Made by a program: the position numbers and the translations under genes. This document shows positions 48,571-58,377 of a stretch of DNA of 64,000 nt, piece by piece; positions within the stretch are counted from its first letter, which is position 1, and each line of letters opens with the position of its first letter. The notes under the pieces were generated by a model, which searched no databases, had not been told where the DNA came from, and saw nothing but the letters and a program-made list of their open reading frames with translations. The DNA lies in assembly GCF_017305435.1 (NCBI RefSeq), contig NZ_JAFKIP010000003.1, positions 372,001-436,000 of the forward strand, in the 5' to 3' direction. Source of the DNA: Microbacterium sp. (GTDB lineage Bacteria > Actinomycetota > Actinomycetes > Actinomycetales > Microbacteriaceae).

Positions 48571-51416
48571 ATCCGCCCTTCGGCGGCGGCACTGTGCCCG
48601 GCTGCACTGTGCCCGGCTGCACTGTGCCCGGCTGCACTGTGCCCGGCGGCGAGGCGCCACACGCGATCGCGCGACATCGGAGTCTCGTAGGGGCGCACGC
48701 CGATGGCACGGCGCACGGCGTTCGCGAGAGCGGGCGCCACCGGGTTGAACGGCGACTCGCTCATCGACTTGGCGCCGAAGGGGCCGAGGTCGTCGCTCGT
48801 GTCGGCGAAGAGGACCTCGGTCGGCGGGATGTCGCCGAACTGCGGCACCCGGTACACCCGGAACGCCGGGTTGAGCACGGCGCCGTCGGGGCCGATCATG
48901 ATCTCCTCGTAGAGCGCCGACCCGATCCCCTGGGCGACGCCGCCCTCGATCTGGCCGCGGCACTGCTCCGGGTTCATCACGGTGCCCGCGTCGGCCGCCT
49001 GCACGGACTGCAGAATGCGGACGATGCCCGTTCGCGGGTCGACGGCGACGCGGAACGCGTGCACGTTGAAGGCGAGCGATCGCTGATCGCCGAGCTCGCT
49101 GCCGTCCGTGCGGATGCCGTCACCGTGGCGGTACTCGGCGGGCGCGGCGGCGATCACCTCGGCGAAACCCAAGAGACGACCTGCCGCTCCGGCGACGCGC
49201 ACCCCATCCGGCTCGACCGTGCATTCCTCGGCGGGCATGCCCGTGATCGCGGCCGCCGTCTCGCGCAGGACGCGGACGAGGGCGAGGGATGCGGCGTGCA
49301 GCGCCTTACCCGCCACCGTGATCCCGGCGGAGGCGAACGCGCCCGTGTCGTGGCGCGCGGCATCCGTGTCGGAATGGTGGAGGTCGATCCGGTCGAGGGT
49401 CGTGGACAGGTCGGTCGCGACGATCTGGGTGTGCACCGTGGTCGTGCCGTTCCCGAACTCGCTCGTGCCGATGCCCACGCGGTACCGGCCGTCGGTGCCC
49501 ACCGTGACGGTGACGTGCGAGATGTGTCCGTACGGCGCCATCGTCGCGATCATCGCGACGGCCATGCCCTCGCCGACCGCCCAGCCGTCGGGAGCGCTCA
49601 CGCCGTTGCCCCGCGCGAGGGCCTCCTGCGCGAGGTCGAGGCACTGGTCGAGTCCGTAGCTCCCCCAGACGAGGTCGCTCTCCGGCTCGTCGTGGTGCGG
49701 CTTGAGCGGATCGCCGGGACGCACGACGTTGCGGCGACGCAGCTCGAACGGGTCGATGTCGAGGGCGAGGGAGAGCTCGTCGAGAGCCGACTCGATCGCG
49801 AAGATGACCTGTCCGAGCCCGTACCCGCGGAAGGCTCCCGAGGGCACGTTGTTCGTGTAGACGACCTCGGCATCCAGCCGCTTTGCCGGGCACGCGTAGA
49901 GGCTCATCGACTCCGCGCAGGAGTGGAAGAGCACGCCGCGGGAGTGGTTCCCGTAGGCGCCGGTGTCGGACAGCACGTCGAGCTTCATGGCGGTGAGGCG
50001 CGCGTCGGCGTCCGCGGCGAGCGTGACGGCGATGCGCATCGGATGCCGCACCGCGGTCCGCTCGAACTCCTCCCGCCGGCTGAGCTCGTACGCGACGGGG
50101 CGACCCGTCCGCAGCACGGCGAGGGCGACGAGGTCCTCGCACATGAGCTCCTGCTTGCCTCCGAAGCCGCCGCCCACCCGGGCGGTGTGCACCCGCACGC
50201 GATCCCGGTCGAGGCCGAGCAGCAGCGCGAGCTCGTCGCGGACGAGGAAGGGCACCTGCGAGCTCGTGCGGATGACGAGCCGGCCGTCCTCGTCCAGCCG
50301 CCCGAGCGCCCCGCGCGTCTCGAGCTGGGCGTGGATCATCCGCCCGGTGCGCCACGTGCCGGTGACCGTCGCGTGCGCGGTGGAGATCGCCGCGTCGACG
50401 TCGCCGAACCCCTCGTGGATGCCGAGGATGACGTTCCGGGCCGCGTCGTCGACGCGGTCGGCGGGCGTCCGTTCGGGGTGCAGCAGCGGCGCGCCCGGGC
50501 TCCGAGCCTCCTCGGGGTCGAAGACGGCGGGCAGGAGCGCGTACTCGACCTGGATGAGGCGGCAGGCGGCTTCGGCGATCGCGGCCGTCTCCGCGACGAC
50601 CGCCGCGACGCGCTGGCCCACGAACCTGACGACGTCGTCGAAGACCAGGGTGTCGTCCGGATCGTCCTCGCGGTGCTCGTGCCGCCCGGTCGAGAACCGT
50701 TGCGTCCGCACCGAGCGATGATCGAGCACGAGTGCGACGCCGGGGAGCTCCTCGGCCGCCCGCGTATCGATCGCCGTGATGCGGGCGTGCGCGTGCGGCG
50801 ATCCGAGCACCCGCAGCACGAGCGCGCCGCCGAACTCGCCGTCCGGGTCCAGGTCGAACGTGTACGGCTCGAGGCCCGCGACCACACGCTCAGCGGCGGG
50901 CGGGTGCACCGACCGGCCGATCAGGTCGCCGGCGCCGAAGCGCTCGGCGGGCGGCATGCCGGTCGCGCCGAGGTTCTGCGCGCCGCGTGCGACGCCGCCC
51001 CGGACGGCCTCGTCGATCGACCGGTAGCCGGTGCACCGGCACAGGTTGCCCTTCAGCAGCTGCGGCAGATCGTCGAGGTCGTCCTCGTCGAAGGTCGAGG
51101 CCGTCACGACCATGCCGGCCGTGCAGTACCCGCACTGGAACCCGAAGTGGTCGACGAACGACTGCTGCATCGGCGAGAGCGCCCCCGGACCCCCGAGGCC
51201 CGCCGCGGTCGTCACCGACCGCCCCGCGATCCGCTGGGCGGGAAAGATGCAGGAGTGCACGGGAGCGCCGTCGACGAGGACGGAGCATGCTCCGCAGTCG
51301 CCCGAATCGCACCCGCGCTTGACGTCGACGCGACCCTGCGCGCGCAGGAGGGTGCGCAGGCACTGGCCCGGCGCCGGATCGGCGTCGACAGGATCTCCGT
51401 TGATCTCGAACCTCAT
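48567..51416 (-). CDS. xdhB: Xanthine dehydrogenase, fused iron-sulfur and molybdenum subunit
   Basis: A 949-residue fusion. Residues 1-160 are the [2Fe-2S] subunit with clusters at C36, C41, C44, C56 ([14 protein letters not shown]) and C95, C98, C126, C128 ([16 protein letters not shown]). From about 185 the molybdopterin domains follow: [21 protein letters not shown] and [12 protein letters not shown], which probably carries the base Glu. FAD is on a separate gene just upstream. It oxidises xanthine or hypoxanthine to urate. The C-terminus has four AGHSA repeats of 15 bp. The symbol is approximate because the subunits are fused. Confidence 0.9.
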   Translation of the reverse strand: MRFEINGDPVDADPAPGQCLRTLLRAQGRVDVKRGCDSGDCGACSVLVDGAPVHSCIFPAQRIAGRSVTTAAGLGGPGALSPMQQSFVDHFGFQCGYCTAGMVVTASTFDEDDLDDLPQLLKGNLCRCTGYRSIDEAVRGGVARGAQNLGATGMPPAERFGAGDLIGRSVHPPAAERVVAGLEPYTFDLDPDGEFGGALVLRVLGSPHAHARITAIDTRAAEELPGVALVLDHRSVRTQRFSTGRHEHREDDPDDTLVFDDVVRFVGQRVAAVVAETAAIAEAACRLIQVEYALLPAVFDPEEARSPGAPLLHPERTPADRVDDAARNVILGIHEGFGDVDAAISTAHATVTGTWRTGRMIHAQLETRGALGRLDEDGRLVIRTSSQVPFLVRDELALLLGLDRDRVRVHTARVGGGFGGKQELMCEDLVALAVLRTGRPVAYELSRREEFERTAVRHPMRIAVTLAADADARLTAMKLDVLSDTGAYGNHSRGVLFHSCAESMSLYACPAKRLDAEVVYTNNVPSGAFRGYGLGQVIFAIESALDELSLALDIDPFELRRRNVVRPGDPLKPHHDEPESDLVWGSYGLDQCLDLAQEALARGNGVSAPDGWAVGEGMAVAMIATMAPYGHISHVTVTVGTDGRYRVGIGTSEFGNGTTTVHTQIVATDLSTTLDRIDLHHSDTDAARHDTGAFASAGITVAGKALHAASLALVRVLRETAAAITGMPAEECTVEPDGVRVAGAAGRLLGFAEVIAAAPAEYRHGDGIRTDGSELGDQRSLAFNVHAFRVAVDPRTGIVRILQSVQAADAGTVMNPEQCRGQIEGGVAQGIGSALYEEIMIGPDGAVLNPAFRVYRVPQFGDIPPTEVLFADTSDDLGPFGAKSMSESPFNPVAPALANAVRRAIGVRPYETPMSRDRVWRLAAGHSAAGHSAAGHSAAGHSAAAEGRM
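48589..48648 (-). repeat. Four 15-bp tandem repeats at the xdh 3' end
   Basis: The plus-strand unit GCACTGTGCCCGGCT recurs at 48589, 48604, 48619 and, with one change, 48634. It encodes AGHSA repeats at the C-terminus of the fused XDH, beyond the last family motif. Confidence 0.92.
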
Positions 51417-51429
51417 GCGATCTCGACCC

Positions 51430-52227
51430 TCATGCGGCGAGCTCCGCCCGGATCTCGTCCGCGAGCTCCGCGGACACGTGCCGGCGCCAGTCCGCCGCCC
51501 CGAGAGGGTCGGTGTAGTAGCCGGGGAGCGCGTGGACGTCGGCGCGGAGCGCCCCGGCATCCGGCAGTCGGTCGTAGCGCAGGATGCCGGGGCGCTCGGT
51601 CGCGGCGGTGATGGAGAAGACCGCTGCACCGTCCTCGTCGAGGCGACCGATCACGACGGCACCCGAGCGCCCGCGCTCGGCGAGCGCGATGCGGCGCAGC
51701 GCCGTGCGCGCGCGCAGGGCCGCGGCGGGGAGGTCGACGGCGCGGAGCACCTCACCCGGACGGAGGGCCGTGGTGCCGTTGCCGGTCGCGAGCTCGGCGA
51801 CCGGCACCCGGTAGGCGTCGCCGCCCGGCATCCACACCTCGGCGACCCCGTCGAGGGCGGTGCACAGCGAGGTCATGGCCGCAGCCGCGAACCCTCGGCA
51901 GATGTTGCCGCCGACCGTCGCGACGTTCCACACCTTGAACGACGCGAGGAGCGCCGACGCGCTCTGGAGGAAGAGCGGCTGGGCCCGCCAGGCGCCCCGG
52001 TAGGCGGCGAGCTCGGCGATCGTGCAGGTGGCCGCGACGCGCAGCCCCGCGGCGCTCTCCTCGAGCGCCGTCCACCCCATCGTCGTCAGATCGACGAGGC
52101 CCGTCACATCCGGGTGCGGGTCGGAGAAGAGCCAGGTGCCGCCCGCGAGGAAGCGTTCGCCGGGCTCCAGGGCAAGATCCGCGGGCGTGCGCGCGGAACG
52201 ATAGCCGGTGACCGTGGGCAGGTCCAT
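51430..52227 (-). CDS. xdhA: Xanthine dehydrogenase FAD-binding subunit
   Basis: A 265-residue CoxM/XDH medium subunit. [29 protein letters not shown] is the first FAD-binding loop, [20 protein letters not shown] the second. [12 protein letters not shown] starts at an ATG with GGAGG. First gene of the xdh operon and 13 bp before the fused subunit. Electrons pass Mo, FeS, FAD to NAD or another acceptor. The symbol is approximate. Confidence 0.92.
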   Translation of the reverse strand: MDLPTVTGYRSARTPADLALEPGERFLAGGTWLFSDPHPDVTGLVDLTTMGWTALEESAAGLRVAATCTIAELAAYRGAWRAQPLFLQSASALLASFKVWNVATVGGNICRGFAAAAMTSLCTALDGVAEVWMPGGDAYRVPVAELATGNGTTALRPGEVLRAVDLPAAALRARTALRRIALAERGRSGAVVIGRLDEDGAAVFSITAATERPGILRYDRLPDAGALRADVHALPGYYTDPLGAADWRRHVSAELADEIRAELAA

Positions 52228-52310
52228 CGCGCCTCCTCCGTCGTGCGTGGAGACAGCAAACACCACGGATGTGTCGGCGATGTAAATGGATGCCGCGCGC
52301 GGAGATCTCC

Positions 52311-52348
52311 GTAACGGACGGGAAACAGAGCACCCGTCTGTCCGAAAC
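52311..52348 (+). promoter_or_regulatory. GlnR-type nitrogen box
   Basis: The order GTAAC-n6-GAAAC-n6-CCCGT-n6-GAAAC matches the actinobacterial GlnR pattern gTnAc-n6-GaAAc repeated twice, with only the second a-site degenerate. It lies in the divergent gap between the xdh operon (84 bp from its first ATG) and the ABC transporter operon (126 bp from its ATG). Confidence 0.82.
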
Positions 52349-52473
52349 GTGCGATCCCTATCGTCGATCCATTCAGGTGCGACACCGCACGCCCGACTCC
52401 CGAACGACGGCGCCGCGCACTCTCGCATCTCCGACCGGTCCGTGACGGATCGACCACAGCACCAGGAGGCACC

Positions 52474-53571
52474 ATGACATCGTCAGCATCGCGACGCGCC
52501 GGACGGATCGGGGCGGCTCTCGCCGCTGCCGCCGTGGCCGTCCTCGCCCTGAGCGCCTGCTCCGGCTCCAGCACCCCGGCCGCCTCGGGCTCCGGCGAGG
52601 CCGCCGACTACGGCGACATCAGCGTGCAGTACTCCTGGATCAAGAACGAGGAGTTCGCCGGCGAGTACTACGCCTACGACGAGGGCTACTACGACGAGGC
52701 CGGCTTCGGCACGGTCACCGGCATCGCCGGCCCGGACACGGGCGTCGCGAAGCTGCTCTCCGGCACGGTCCAGGTCGCGCTCAGCGACGCGGCATCGGTC
52801 GGCGCGGCGGTCGCCGAGCAGGATGCCCCGCTGAAGATCATCGGCGCGACGTTCCAGAAGAACCCCTTCACGATCGTGTCGCTCCAGAGCGGCGGGAACA
52901 TCAAGACCCCCGCGGACCTCAAGGGGAAGAAGATCGGCGTGCAGGACTCGAACGCCTCGGTGTTCGCCGCGCTCCTGAACGCGAACGGCATCGACCCGAG
53001 CGAGGTCACGGTCGTCCCTGTGGACTTCGACCCGACCCCGCTCATCAACGGCGAGGTCGACGGCTTCATGGCCTACCTCACCAACGAGGCGATCACGGTC
53101 GAGATGGCGGGCTACCCGGTCACGAACCTCGCCTACGCGGAGAACGGGCTGCCCTACGTCGCCGAGACCTTCACGGTCACCGACCAGTACCTGGCGGAGA
53201 ACAAGGACCTCATCAAGGCGTTCCTGACGGCCGAGATCAAGGGCTGGGCGAAGACCTTCACCGAGCCCGTCGACGCCACGGTCACCAAGGTCACCGAGCA
53301 CTACAACGAGTCGGCCGCGGCCGGCGACCTCACCTTCGGCGACCTCGACCCGGCGAAGGTCAAGGCCGGCATCGAGGCCCAGGCGAAGCTCATCTCGACC
53401 GATGAGACCGAGGCGAACGGCCTGTTCACGATCTCGGACGCCCTGAAGAAGCAGACGCTCGCCTCCCTCAAGGCGTCCGGCTGGGACCTCACGGCCGACA
53501 AGCTGTTCGACACGTCGATCATCGACGAGATCTACGCCGAGAACCCCGACCTGGTGAAGTACCTGCCGTAA
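52474..53571 (+). CDS. NMT1/THI5-like ABC substrate-binding lipoprotein
   Basis: A 365-residue protein with lipobox LSAC (about 26-29). VQYSWIKNEEFAGEYYAYDEGYYDEAGF follows the SsuA/ThiY (NMT1/THI5) pattern for aromatic-ring or sulfonate ligands, and GVQDSNASVFAALLNANGIDPSEV is a ligand-loop region. Operon leader for an ATPase and two permeases. By context (next to XDH, under a GlnR box) it likely binds a purine, pyrimidine or ureide. The ligand is inference. Confidence 0.9.
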   Translation: MTSSASRRAGRIGAALAAAAVAVLALSACSGSSTPAASGSGEAADYGDISVQYSWIKNEEFAGEYYAYDEGYYDEAGFGTVTGIAGPDTGVAKLLSGTVQVALSDAASVGAAVAEQDAPLKIIGATFQKNPFTIVSLQSGGNIKTPADLKGKKIGVQDSNASVFAALLNANGIDPSEVTVVPVDFDPTPLINGEVDGFMAYLTNEAITVEMAGYPVTNLAYAENGLPYVAETFTVTDQYLAENKDLIKAFLTAEIKGWAKTFTEPVDATVTKVTEHYNESAAAGDLTFGDLDPAKVKAGIEAQAKLISTDETEANGLFTISDALKKQTLASLKASGWDLTADKLFDTSIIDEIYAENPDLVKYLP

Positions 53572-53592
53572 CACCACTGCGCCACAGGAACC

Positions 53593-54437
<845 letters not shown>

Positions 54438-54438
<1 letters not shown>

Positions 54439-55244
54439 TGACCCGCACGCGCATTCCCGGCTGGCTCGCCGGCGTCATCGGCGGCGTGGCGCTGATCCTC
54501 ATCTGGTGGGTCTTCTCGCTCACCGCATTTCAACAGCAGGAGGGGACGACCTTCACCCCGGTGCCGTCGCCGCTCGCCGTCTTCGACTGGCTGTTCGTGC
54601 AGGGCAACATCGCGGGCGCCTGGAGCGTGTTCGCCCCGACGCTCGCCGCCGCCGGCATCGGCTATCTGTGGGGTAACGGCATCGCCCTCGTGCTCGCCAC
54701 GGTCGTGCTGCTGTTCCCGAAGGCCGAGACGGTCATCACGCAGATCGCCGTCGTCAGCTACTGCCTGCCGATCGTCGCGATCGGAGGCATCTCGGTCGTC
54801 GTGCTCGGTGGCGCCAAGAGCCCGGGCGCGCCCTCGGCGACGGCGATCTTCCTCGCCGCGCTCGTGTGCGTGTTCACGACGGTCGTCGGTTCGATCCTCG
54901 GGTTCAAGGCCGCCGACAGGTCGGCGCTCGACGTCGTGCGCGTGTACGGGGGCAGCCGCTGGACGCAGTTGCGCAAGGTCCGTCTGATCGCGGCGCTGCC
55001 CTCGATCCTCAACGCCCTGCAGATCGCCGTCCCCACCGCCTTCCTCGGCGCCGTGCTCGGCGAGTACCTCGGCGCGATCACCGCGGGCGTCGGCCCGACC
55101 CTCATCCGCCTGCAGGGTCAGCTCGACTCGGCCGGCGTCTGGTCGGTCTTCCTGCTGTGCGCGGTCTTCGCCCTCGCCGCCTACGGCATCGTGGGCCTGA
55201 TCATCCGACTCGTCACGCCCTGGGTGGCGGGGAAGGCCGTCTGA
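54438..55244 (+). CDS. ABC permease 1 (SsuC-like)
   Basis: A 268-residue six-helix permease. IPGWLAGVIGGVALILIWWVF begins helix 1, and the EAA-like loop is DVVRVYGGSRWTQLRKVRLIAALPSILNALQIAVPTAFLGAVLGE. ATG at 54438 shares a base with the ATPase stop (TGATG) and is chosen over an overlapping GTG. Partner of permease 2. Confidence 0.93.
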
Positions 55245-56152
55245 TGCCGACGAATCCCACGATCGACGCGCTGCATCCGCCGGCGCAGCCGACCACGCAG
55301 ATCGCGCTCGAGGCGGATGCCGCGGCACTCGCTCGGCTGCGCGCCGACCGTCGCCGTGCCGTCGTACGCTCCTTCGGCCGGTCCCTCGGCAATGCCGTGA
55401 TCACCTTCGCCGTCCTCCTGCTGCTGTGGCAGGGGGTCGTCAGCCTCACCGGCATCTCCCCCTACGTGGCGAAGGGTCCGATCGACGTCTTCGCGTTCCT
55501 CTTCACGGACGAGAAGGCGGCGGCCCACCGCGACCAGCTGTTCCCCCTTCTCGGGCAGACGCTCCTCGACTCGGTGATCGGATTCGTCGTCGGCATGGTC
55601 GTCGCAGTGGTCCTGGCCGTGCTGTTCAGCCTGTCGAAGGCGATCGAGGCCGGCGTCATGCCGCTCGTGCTGCTCCTGCGCACGATCCCGCTCGTGTCGA
55701 TCGCCCCCGTGATCATCCTCATCACGGGGCGCGGCACGACGGCGTCGGTCGCCGTCATCGGCACCGTGGTGGTGCTGTTCCCGGCGCTCGCGAACGTCCT
55801 GTTCGGCCTCAGCCGGGCGAGTCAGCAGAGCCTCGATGTCGTGCACGTCTACGGCGGGAGCAGATTCATGGCGCTGCGCAAGGTCAATCTGCCCGGCGCG
55901 CTGCCGTCGGTGTTCGCCGCGATGCGGGTGTCGGTCCCGGCCGCCGTGACGGGCGCGCTCCTCGCGGAGTGGCTCTCGACCGGCACGGGCATCGGCGGCG
56001 CGATCCTCAAGTTCAACGCGCAGGCCCAGTTCACGCAGCTCTGGGGCGCGATCGCGCTCATCACGATCATCACCCTCGTGCTCTACAACGTCGTGCAGAT
56101 CCTCGAGAACGTCGTGCTCACCCGCATGGGCATGGCGACGTCGGTCGCCTGA
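55244..56152 (+). CDS. ABC permease 2 (SsuC-like)
   Basis: A 302-residue permease with a 45-residue cytoplasmic N-terminus, then six helices. EAA loop: DVVHVYGGSRFMALRKVNLPGALPSVFAAMRVSVPAAVTGALLAEWL. Its sequence differs from permease 1 (similar loop only), so the importer is a heterodimer. ATG shares one base with the stop of permease 1. Confidence 0.93.
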   Translation: MPTNPTIDALHPPAQPTTQIALEADAAALARLRADRRRAVVRSFGRSLGNAVITFAVLLLLWQGVVSLTGISPYVAKGPIDVFAFLFTDEKAAAHRDQLFPLLGQTLLDSVIGFVVGMVVAVVLAVLFSLSKAIEAGVMPLVLLLRTIPLVSIAPVIILITGRGTTASVAVIGTVVVLFPALANVLFGLSRASQQSLDVVHVYGGSRFMALRKVNLPGALPSVFAAMRVSVPAAVTGALLAEWLSTGTGIGGAILKFNAQAQFTQLWGAIALITIITLVLYNVVQILENVVLTRMGMATSVA

Positions 56153-56163
56153 CCGCCGGGGCC

Positions 56164-56263
56164 CGTACCGTATTCAGTCTCCGCGAACCTGGCACCGCGA
56201 CGCCGCCCCGCGTTTCCGCGCGAGCCGAGACCCCGGCCCTGCACGCAGACTGAATACGGTACG
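56164..56263. repeat. Inverted-repeat element, family B, copy 2
   Basis: Perfect 17-bp arms at 56164-56180 (CGTACCGTATTCAGTCT) and 56247-56263 around a 66-base GC-rich interior. The left 22 bp equal the reverse complement of 30601-30622. Lies between the convergent permease and aminohydrolase genes. Confidence 0.8.
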
Positions 56264-56274
56264 CCTCGGCCCGC

Positions 56275-57660
56275 TCAGTGCGGGTGGCCGCGCAGCGGCA
56301 CGACGGCGGCCGGGAGTTCGTGCACCTTGGCGGATGCCTCCTCCGCGAGCGGGTTCGTCGAGATCCCGCCGGGGCCGCTCACGAGCCGGCCGCCGACGTA
56401 GACCGCCTTCACGTTCCGGGGACTCATCGCGAGCACGTACGAGCGGACGGGATGCCAGAGCGGCCCGACGTCCGGCATCCGCGGGTCGACGACGACGAAG
56501 TCGCCGAACTTCCCCACCTCGAGCGAGCCGACGCGGTCGGCGACGCCCATGATCTCCGCGCCGCCGAGCGTGTGCAGGCGGAGCATCAGCTCGGGCATCA
56601 TCGACAACGGGTCCTGCGTGCGGGCGCGCTGCATGTAGATGCCCATCCGCATGTTCTGCCACGGGTCGCTGACGTCGGTGCATGCCTGGTCGTCGAGGCC
56701 GACGCCGACCTTCATCCCCATCTCGAGCATCTCCGGGACGAGCGCGACGCCCGACGCGAGGCGACCGTTCGACGCGGGCTGCCACGACATCGAGGCGCCG
56801 CCGGCGACCGCCTGCTCGATGATCTCGGGCGTCGTCTGGATGAAGTGCCCGAGCATGAGCCCGCGTTCGAGGGCCCCGGCATCCCGGTAGAGCGCGAACT
56901 TCGACTGCTGGTGCGGCACCGCCTCGGGAGATTCGAGCAGGTGCGCCTGATTGGTCACCCCGTGGCGGCGCATCGCCTCGACCTCGAACTCCGCCGCCTC
57001 GGGGTGCGGCGACCACTGCACCTGGCCCATGATCGACGCGCCGAGCGCGTAGTCCGGGTCGAAGCTGCGCGTGTGGGCGACCTCGGCCGCGAAGCGCTCG
57101 AACACCTCGTCGGGCGCGCCCGCCGTGACGTCCATGCCCGCGGCATCCACGAACCGGATGCCGGCGTCGCGGGTGCCCTCCGCCTGACGGAAGTGGTAGT
57201 CGAGGCCCCGCAGCCCCGCCGTGCCGGTGCGCTTGCCGTCGACCATCGACTCCCACGCCTGGAGCGGATCGGTGAAGTTGTACGCCGTCGTCACGCCGTT
57301 CGACAGGAAGTCGAGCGCGCCGTGGAGCGTCGACCAGTACATCTGGTCGGGGGTCATGTGCGCTGTCGTGCCGAGCATCGCGTCGCACCATCCGTAGAGC
57401 GTGTCGGCCACCCCGAGCCCGCGCAGTCCGCTCGTGAACAGGTGGGAGTGGCTCGAGACGAAGCCGGGCGCGACGAAGGCGCCCGCGACGTCGAGCGTCT
57501 CGTCCGCGCCGGCGAGGATCGCGCCGCTCGGCTCGCCGGAGTCCACGGCGGCGATGCGTCCGTCGTCACCGACGAGCATCCAGCCGCCGTCGACGTACCC
57601 GGGATCGAGCGACCCCGTGGGGATGGTGATGAGACGGGCATGGAGGACGAGCAGCGACAT
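56275..57660 (-). CDS. Amidohydrolase-superfamily deaminase (SSNA/AtzA-like)
   Basis: A 461-residue metal-dependent hydrolase. HSH (71, 73) in GFVSSHSHLF is the metal pair; further ligands lie in NQAHLLE, LGHFIQT and GLDDQACTD. This is the subtype III pattern shared by 8-oxoguanine deaminase, guanine deaminase, cytosine and atrazine-type enzymes. Next to XDH it most likely deaminates a purine (guanine-type to xanthine-type). Divergent from the LOG gene across a GlnR site. Confidence 0.87.
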   Translation of the reverse strand: MSLLVLHARLITIPTGSLDPGYVDGGWMLVGDDGRIAAVDSGEPSGAILAGADETLDVAGAFVAPGFVSSHSHLFTSGLRGLGVADTLYGWCDAMLGTTAHMTPDQMYWSTLHGALDFLSNGVTTAYNFTDPLQAWESMVDGKRTGTAGLRGLDYHFRQAEGTRDAGIRFVDAAGMDVTAGAPDEVFERFAAEVAHTRSFDPDYALGASIMGQVQWSPHPEAAEFEVEAMRRHGVTNQAHLLESPEAVPHQQSKFALYRDAGALERGLMLGHFIQTTPEIIEQAVAGGASMSWQPASNGRLASGVALVPEMLEMGMKVGVGLDDQACTDVSDPWQNMRMGIYMQRARTQDPLSMMPELMLRLHTLGGAEIMGVADRVGSLEVGKFGDFVVVDPRMPDVGPLWHPVRSYVLAMSPRNVKAVYVGGRLVSGPGGISTNPLAEEASAKVHELPAAVVPLRGHPH

Positions 57661-57682
57661 GCCGCCACGCTAGTGACGGGAT

Positions 57683-57709
57683 GTTTCCGGGCTGTCACGG
57701 TGCGGAAAC
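57683..57709. promoter_or_regulatory. Bidirectional GlnR-type half-boxes
   Basis: GTCAC-n6-GAAAC on the plus strand (57694-57709) and GTGAC-n6-GAAAC on the minus strand (57698-57683) share the same central GTCAC. Both follow gTnAc-n6-GAAAC. It divides the aminohydrolase from the LOG gene. Confidence 0.7.
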
Positions 57710-57731
57710 ACGCGGCACTTAGCGTCGGGAC

Positions 57732-58349
57732 ATGTCACGGTTCACGGTCACGGTCTTCTGCGGATCCTCGCCGGGCTTCGACCCGGTGTACCTCGATGCG
57801 GCGCGCGCGGTCGGCACGGCGATGGGCGCCTCCGGGATGTCGCTCGTCTACGGCGGCGGCCACGTCGGGCTGATGGGCGCCGTCGCGGATGCCGCGGTCG
57901 CGGCGGGGGCGGAGGTCACCGGCGTGATCCCGCGGGCGCTGCAGGCGCGCGAGGAGGTCAACGAGAACCTCGCCGAACTGATCCTCGTCGACACGATGCA
58001 CGAGCGGAAGATGATCATGGCGGACCGGGCGGATGCCTTCCTCGCCCTCCCCGGCGGCCCCGGGACGCTCGAGGAGCTCACGGAGCAGTGGACGTGGGCG
58101 CAGCTCGGCATCCACGAGAAGCCGGTCGGCGTCCTGAACGTCGCGGGCTACTTCGACCCGCTCCTCGCCTTCGTCGCGAACATGCGCGACCGCGGCTTCA
58201 CCCACCCGCGCTACACCGACATGCTCGTCGTCGCCACCGAGGCCACGGAAGCCCTCGGCCGGTTGCGCGACTACGTCCCGCCGGCACGTTCGGACGCCTC
58301 GCCCGGGGCCGAGATGACCGGCGCGATCGCCCTGCCCGTCCGGCCCTGA
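57732..58349 (+). CDS. LOG family protein (cytokinin riboside 5'-phosphate phosphoribohydrolase-like)
   Basis: A 205-residue Rossmann protein: SGMSLVYGGGHVGLMGAVADAAV, HERKMIMADRADAFLALPGGPGTLEE (PGGxGTxxE, 107-115). LOG enzymes cleave AMP-linked cytokinins, or general nucleoside monophosphates to base plus ribose-5-phosphate. Release of adenine-type bases would suit the purine catabolic setting. Ends convergent with the allantoate amidohydrolase gene, 28 bp apart. Confidence 0.93.
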   Translation: MSRFTVTVFCGSSPGFDPVYLDAARAVGTAMGASGMSLVYGGGHVGLMGAVADAAVAAGAEVTGVIPRALQAREEVNENLAELILVDTMHERKMIMADRADAFLALPGGPGTLEELTEQWTWAQLGIHEKPVGVLNVAGYFDPLLAFVANMRDRGFTHPRYTDMLVVATEATEALGRLRDYVPPARSDASPGAEMTGAIALPVRP

Positions 58350-58377
58350 GCGGCCGACGGCCAGTGCCCGGACGCGG

